Assembly: GCA_910578755.1 (NCBI GenBank) | Contig: CAJTSZ010000087.1 | Coordinates: forward strand, 1 to 8,545 | Direction: 5' to 3' | Source of the DNA: an uncultured Oscillospiraceae bacterium | Lineage (GTDB): Bacteria > Bacillota > Clostridia > Oscillospirales > Ruminococcaceae | DNA length: 8,545 bases | In this document: one piece after another, positions 5,371-8,545 of the stretch | Layout of the letters: every line of letters begins with the position of its first letter | Position numbering within the stretch: position 1 is the first letter of the stretch | The notes under the pieces: model-generated | Seen by the model: only the letters and a program-made list of their open reading frames with translations | Told to the model about the DNA's origin: nothing | Database searches by the model: none | Made by a program: the position numbers and the translations under genes

Positions 5371-8157
5371 ATGATTCAGGATTACAACAAAACGCTGAAT
5401 CTGCCGCAGACAGATTTTAGTATGAAGGCGGCCCTGCCTCAAAAAGAACCTGTTATGGTTGAGAAATGGGAAACGGAACAATTATATAACAAAATGGTAG
5501 AACATAATAAGGAAAAGCCATTGTATGTTTTGCACGATGGCCCCCCTTACGCCAACGGGGATATTCACCTTGGTACTGCCTTAAATAAGATCCTGAAAGA
5601 TATTATTGTCCGCCAAAAAAATATGTCCGGCTACTGCGCCCCATATATCCCCGGCTGGGATACTCACGGTTTGCCCATTGAATTAAAAGCCAGAAAATCC
5701 GCGGGGGCTTCTAACGCAGCGTCCCCCTTGGAGCTGCGCAAAACCTGTAAAGAATATGCCCTGCATTATGTGGACGTGCAGAAAAAACAATTCCAGCGCT
5801 TAGGCGTTTTGGGCGATTTTAACGACCCTTACTTAACCCTAAAGCCCCAGTTTGAAGCAAAGCAAATTGAAGTTTTTGGCCAAATGGCAACAAAAGGTTA
5901 CATTTATAAGGGCTTAAAACCAGTATACTGGTGCCCGGAATGTTCCACAGCCCTTGCCGAAGCAGAAATTGAGTATGAGGAGGACCCCTGCTTCTCCATC
6001 TATGTAAAGTTTGCCGTAAAGGATGATAAAGGCAAATTAGCCGCTTTGGGCATTACAAAGGAAAACACATACTTTGTTATTTGGACCACCACCACCTGGA
6101 CCCTGCCGGGCAATATGGCTGTCTGCCTTGGCCCGGAATACGAATACTGTGTAGTAAAGGCCAACGGCGAAAACTACATTATGGCAAAAGAATTGGCTCC
6201 CGCCGCAATGAAGGCCGCCAATATAGAAGAGTACGAAATCTGCGGCAGCGTTTTGGGGAAAGATTTAGAATATATTGTTTGCCAGCACCCCTTCCTGGAA
6301 CGGGAGTCCCTGGTTATTGTAGGCGACCATGTTACACTGGAAAGCGGTACAGGCTGCGTGCATACTGCCCCCGGCCACGGTGTGGAAGACTTTGAAGTTT
6401 GTCAAAACCATTACCCGGAACTGGGCATTGTGGTCCCTGTAGACGCTTACGGCAAATTAACTGCGGAAGCCGGGCAATTTGCAGGCCTCACCACAGACGC
6501 TGCAAATAAGGCCATTGCAGAGCATTTAACCTCCACCGGCAATATTTTTGCCGTAGAAAAAATTGTCCACCAGTACCCGCACTGCTGGAGATGTAAAAAC
6601 CCAATTATTTACCGCGCTACCGAGCAGTGGTTTTGTTCTGTAGAAAACTTTAAGGATAAAGCAATCGAGGCTATTGAAAGCGTCCAGTGGATTCCAGGCT
6701 GGGGCGAAGGCCGCATTAAAAATATGGTCAGCGACCGCAGCGACTGGTGCATTTCCCGCCAGCGCACCTGGGGCGTTCCCATTCCAATTTTTTACTGTGA
6801 AGAGTGTGGCGAACCTCATATTGACGAAGCTTCCATTGCGGCAGTTTCCGCCCTTTTTGCAAAAGAAGGCTCCGACGCATGGTGGGCCCACAGCGCGGAA
6901 GAAATTCTGCCCCAGGGTACCGTCTGCAAAAAATGCGGCCATACCCATTTCAGAAAAGAAACCGATATTATGGACGTTTGGTTCGATTCCGGCACAACTC
7001 ACGTTTCTGTATTAAAGGAAAACAGCAACATGAAGTGGCCCTGCGACTTGTACCTCGAAGGGGCCGACCAGTACCGCGGCTGGTTCCAGTCCTCCTTGCT
7101 TACCTCTGTTGCATGCTGGGGCGTTTCCCCCTACAAGGCGGTTTGCTCCTGCGGTTGGGTAGTGGATGGCCAGGGCAGAAAAATGTCCAAATCCTTGAAA
7201 AACGGCACCGCGCCGGAAAAGGTAGTGGAACAATACGGCGCCGATATTTTAAGGCTGTGGGTTGCTTCTTCCGACTATCATTCCGACATCCGTGTTTCTG
7301 AAGAAATTTTCAAACAGCTTTCCGAGGTGTACCGCAAGGTTAGAAATACCGCCCGCTACATCCTGGGCAACCTGTACGACTTTAACCCGGATACTGACAG
7401 CGTTAATGACAGCGAACTCCACGAGCTGGACCGTTGGGCCCTGGCAAAAATGGACGAGCTGGCTAAAAAGGCAAACGACGCTTACGAAAAGCTGGATTTC
7501 CACATTGTATTCCAAGCGGTACGCAATTTCTGCACAACGGATATGTCCAACTTCTATTTGGATATTTTAAAGGATAGATTATATGTAGAAGCGCCAAATT
7601 CCCCATCCAGAAGGGCAGCACAAACCACCATTTACCGCATCCTGCGGGATATGACCCTGGTGTTTGCGCCTATCCTGGCTTTCACCTGTGAAGAAATTTG
7701 GGCCAGCCTGCCAAAATCCAAAAACTGCAACAGCGAATCTGTTGTCCTTAACGAAATGCCCAAAGGCGGCGCCATGGCCCAAAGCGCTGAGTTTATGGCA
7801 AAATGGGAACGGATCCGCACTGTGCGGGACGTAGTAAATAAAGCCTTGGAGGACGCCCGCGCGGCTAAAAGCATTGGTAAATCCTTGGAGGCGCAAATCA
7901 CCTTGACCTGCACCGGGGATCTGATGAACTTCCTGCAGGAAAATAAGGACGTTTTGGAAACTGTATTTATTGTTTCCAAGGTTGTGCTGGACAATGCCCA
8001 GCCACAAGCGGCCACCGGAGATGTAGAGGGCTTGGCTGTTGCCGTAGCAAAAGCCAGCGGCGGAAAATGCGAACGCTGCTGGGTGTACAGCGAAACTGTA
8101 GGCAGCAATAGCGAACATCCAACCCTGTGTGCGCGTTGCGCCAAAATTGTTGGTTGA
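5371..8157 (+). CDS. ileS: Isoleucine--tRNA ligase (IleRS)
   Basis: A 928-residue class I synthetase of full length. It charges tRNA-Ile with isoleucine and edits mischarged valine. Signatures in order: PPYANGDIHLGT with the HIGH-like HLGT at 66-69; PGWDTHGLP; the CP1 editing domain with Thr-rich WTTTTWTLPGN from 238 and GTGCVHTAPGHG from 326; Asp340, equivalent to the key editing Asp342 of E. coli; DVWFDSG; GADQYRGWFQSS; and KMSKS at 604-608. An anticodon-binding helical domain follows. A C-terminal zinc finger has Cys900, 903, 920 and 923. The C-terminal zinc finger and overall layout point to the common bacterial type 1 enzyme. In the Thr-rich editing motif, position 242 is Thr where E. 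coli has Pro. GGGAG at 5355-5359 serves the ATG at 5371. It sits between divIVA and lspA, as in other Firmicutes. Confidence 0.98.
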   Translation: MIQDYNKTLNLPQTDFSMKAALPQKEPVMVEKWETEQLYNKMVEHNKEKPLYVLHDGPPYANGDIHLGTALNKILKDIIVRQKNMSGYCAPYIPGWDTHGLPIELKARKSAGASNAASPLELRKTCKEYALHYVDVQKKQFQRLGVLGDFNDPYLTLKPQFEAKQIEVFGQMATKGYIYKGLKPVYWCPECSTALAEAEIEYEEDPCFSIYVKFAVKDDKGKLAALGITKENTYFVIWTTTTWTLPGNMAVCLGPEYEYCVVKANGENYIMAKELAPAAMKAANIEEYEICGSVLGKDLEYIVCQHPFLERESLVIVGDHVTLESGTGCVHTAPGHGVEDFEVCQNHYPELGIVVPVDAYGKLTAEAGQFAGLTTDAANKAIAEHLTSTGNIFAVEKIVHQYPHCWRCKNPIIYRATEQWFCSVENFKDKAIEAIESVQWIPGWGEGRIKNMVSDRSDWCISRQRTWGVPIPIFYCEECGEPHIDEASIAAVSALFAKEGSDAWWAHSAEEILPQGTVCKKCGHTHFRKETDIMDVWFDSGTTHVSVLKENSNMKWPCDLYLEGADQYRGWFQSSLLTSVACWGVSPYKAVCSCGWVVDGQGRKMSKSLKNGTAPEKVVEQYGADILRLWVASSDYHSDIRVSEEIFKQLSEVYRKVRNTARYILGNLYDFNPDTDSVNDSELHELDRWALAKMDELAKKANDAYEKLDFHIVFQAVRNFCTTDMSNFYLDILKDRLYVEAPNSPSRRAAQTTIYRILRDMTLVFAPILAFTCEEIWASLPKSKNCNSESVVLNEMPKGGAMAQSAEFMAKWERIRTVRDVVNKALEDARAAKSIGKSLEAQITLTCTGDLMNFLQENKDVLETVFIVSKVVLDNAQPQAATGDVEGLAVAVAKASGGKCERCWVYSETVGSNSEHPTLCARCAKIVG

Positions 8158-8175
8158 TACTTATTATTTTAAAGA

Positions 8176-8205
8176 AAGCGGTGCAAACCTTTATTTGCAC
8201 CGCTT
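8176..8205 (+). terminator. Strong hairpin after ileS, possible leaky terminator
   Basis: AAGCGGTGCAAA at 8176-8187 pairs perfectly with TTTGCACCGCTT at 8194-8205 around a six-base loop, starting 19 bases after the ileS stop. The 3' flank CTTTCC is only a weak U-tract and the 5' flank is A-rich. It may end most ileS transcripts, allow partial read-through into lspA 54 bases later, or act mainly as an RNA stability element. Confidence 0.65.
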
Positions 8206-8259
8206 CTTTCCGGTTTACTAAATCATTGGCCGTTTACCGGCAAGGAAGGGAGCAGCTTT

Positions 8260-8545
8260 ATGCTTACTTTTGTGTGGCTTACTGCCGCCATTGTTCTTGT
8301 GGCCCTGGACCAGCTCATTAAGCTGTGGGCAAATGTTTCCTTAAGCCAAATAGATACTATCCCCCTTTGGGAGGGGGTTCTGCACCTAACATACCGCCGC
8401 AATTATGGCGCCGCTTTCAGTATTCTGCAAAACCAGCGGTGGCTGCTTATTTTGGTAACCACTGCGGTCATGGCCGTTATGCTGTATATCCTTCTTTCCA
8501 AAAAAGTGACCCAGCCAATGCTTGTTGCCTCTATTTCACTCATCC
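8260..8545 (+). CDS. lspA: Lipoprotein signal peptidase LspA (signal peptidase II), N-terminal part
   Basis: The first 95 codons are present; the gene runs off the window end. LspA is an inner-membrane aspartyl protease that cuts the signal peptide of diacylglyceryl-modified prolipoproteins before the lipobox cysteine. Visible are a first membrane helix with conserved Asp17 and Lys21 in LDQLIKLWA, and the LHLTYRRNYGAAFSILQNQ block at 41-59 carrying the conserved Asn48 and GAAFS. A second hydrophobic helix lies near 61-79. The two catalytic aspartates lie further downstream, outside the window. The ATG at 8260 has AAGGAAGGGAG upstream. It lies 102 bases after ileS, separated from it by a strong hairpin. 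The ileS-lspA order is common in bacteria. Confidence 0.95.
   Translation, partial: MLTFVWLTAAIVLVALDQLIKLWANVSLSQIDTIPLWEGVLHLTYRRNYGAAFSILQNQRWLLILVTTAVMAVMLYILLSKKVTQPMLVASISLI

Noticed and set aside
4833..5371. Long minus-strand open frames opposite divIVA and the ileS leader
   Set aside because: They are antisense to a clear DivIVA gene. The Ser/Ala- or Phe-rich translation mirrors the codon bias of divIVA, and no ribosome site or family motif is seen.
7579..8144. Minus-strand open frames opposite the ileS 3' half
   Set aside because: The ileS frame carries the full anticodon-binding and zinc-finger regions. The reverse frames have no recognisable domain and arise from GC-biased third positions.

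Overview
The window is an all-plus-strand block of bacterial housekeeping genes, almost certainly from a clostridial Firmicute. The order is mutL (3' end), miaA, a membrane-anchored HlyD-like protein, yggS/ylmE, sepF, ylmH, divIVA, ileS, lspA (5' part). The segment from yggS to lspA is the Firmicutes ylm-divIVA-ileS-lspA cell-division cluster. Purine-rich Shine-Dalgarno sites, a TTG start on miaA and dense gene packing fit this. The HlyD-like gene placed before yggS, and the absence of ylmG, suggest Clostridia (perhaps Oscillospirales) rather than Bacilli. That placement comes from general knowledge of gene order, not from a search.

Layout. Positions 1-1075 hold the end of mutL (mismatch repair) and, 30 bases later, miaA (tRNA A37 prenylation). 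The 147-base gap at 1076-1222 has a possible promoter and a very small candidate leader frame. Positions 1223-4415 form a tight unit. The HlyD-like gene overlaps yggS by 20 bases, sepF follows after 58 bases, and sepF overlaps ylmH by one base. After 69 bases comes divIVA (4485-5240). A 129-base AT-rich leader with several short inverted repeats precedes ileS (5371-8157). A strong 12-bp hairpin follows ileS, then lspA begins at 8260 and runs off the window.

How the genes fit together. SepF ties FtsZ to the membrane, DivIVA recognises curved membrane at septa and poles, and YggS is a PLP-homeostasis protein often found beside sepF. YlmH (RqcP) is an S4-domain RNA-binding protein that acts on the large ribosomal subunit in ribosome rescue. 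IleRS charges tRNA-Ile, and LspA is the lipoprotein signal peptidase. The HlyD-like protein has no transporter partner in view; its place in the division cluster is the least explained feature here.

I found no mobile element, CRISPR array, tRNA, rRNA, phage gene or clear novel system. The points worth a second look are modest: the HlyD-like protein, the leader upstream of ileS (which lacks T-box hallmarks), the loss of ylmG, an altered membrane-binding loop in DivIVA, and small structured or leader elements in the gaps.
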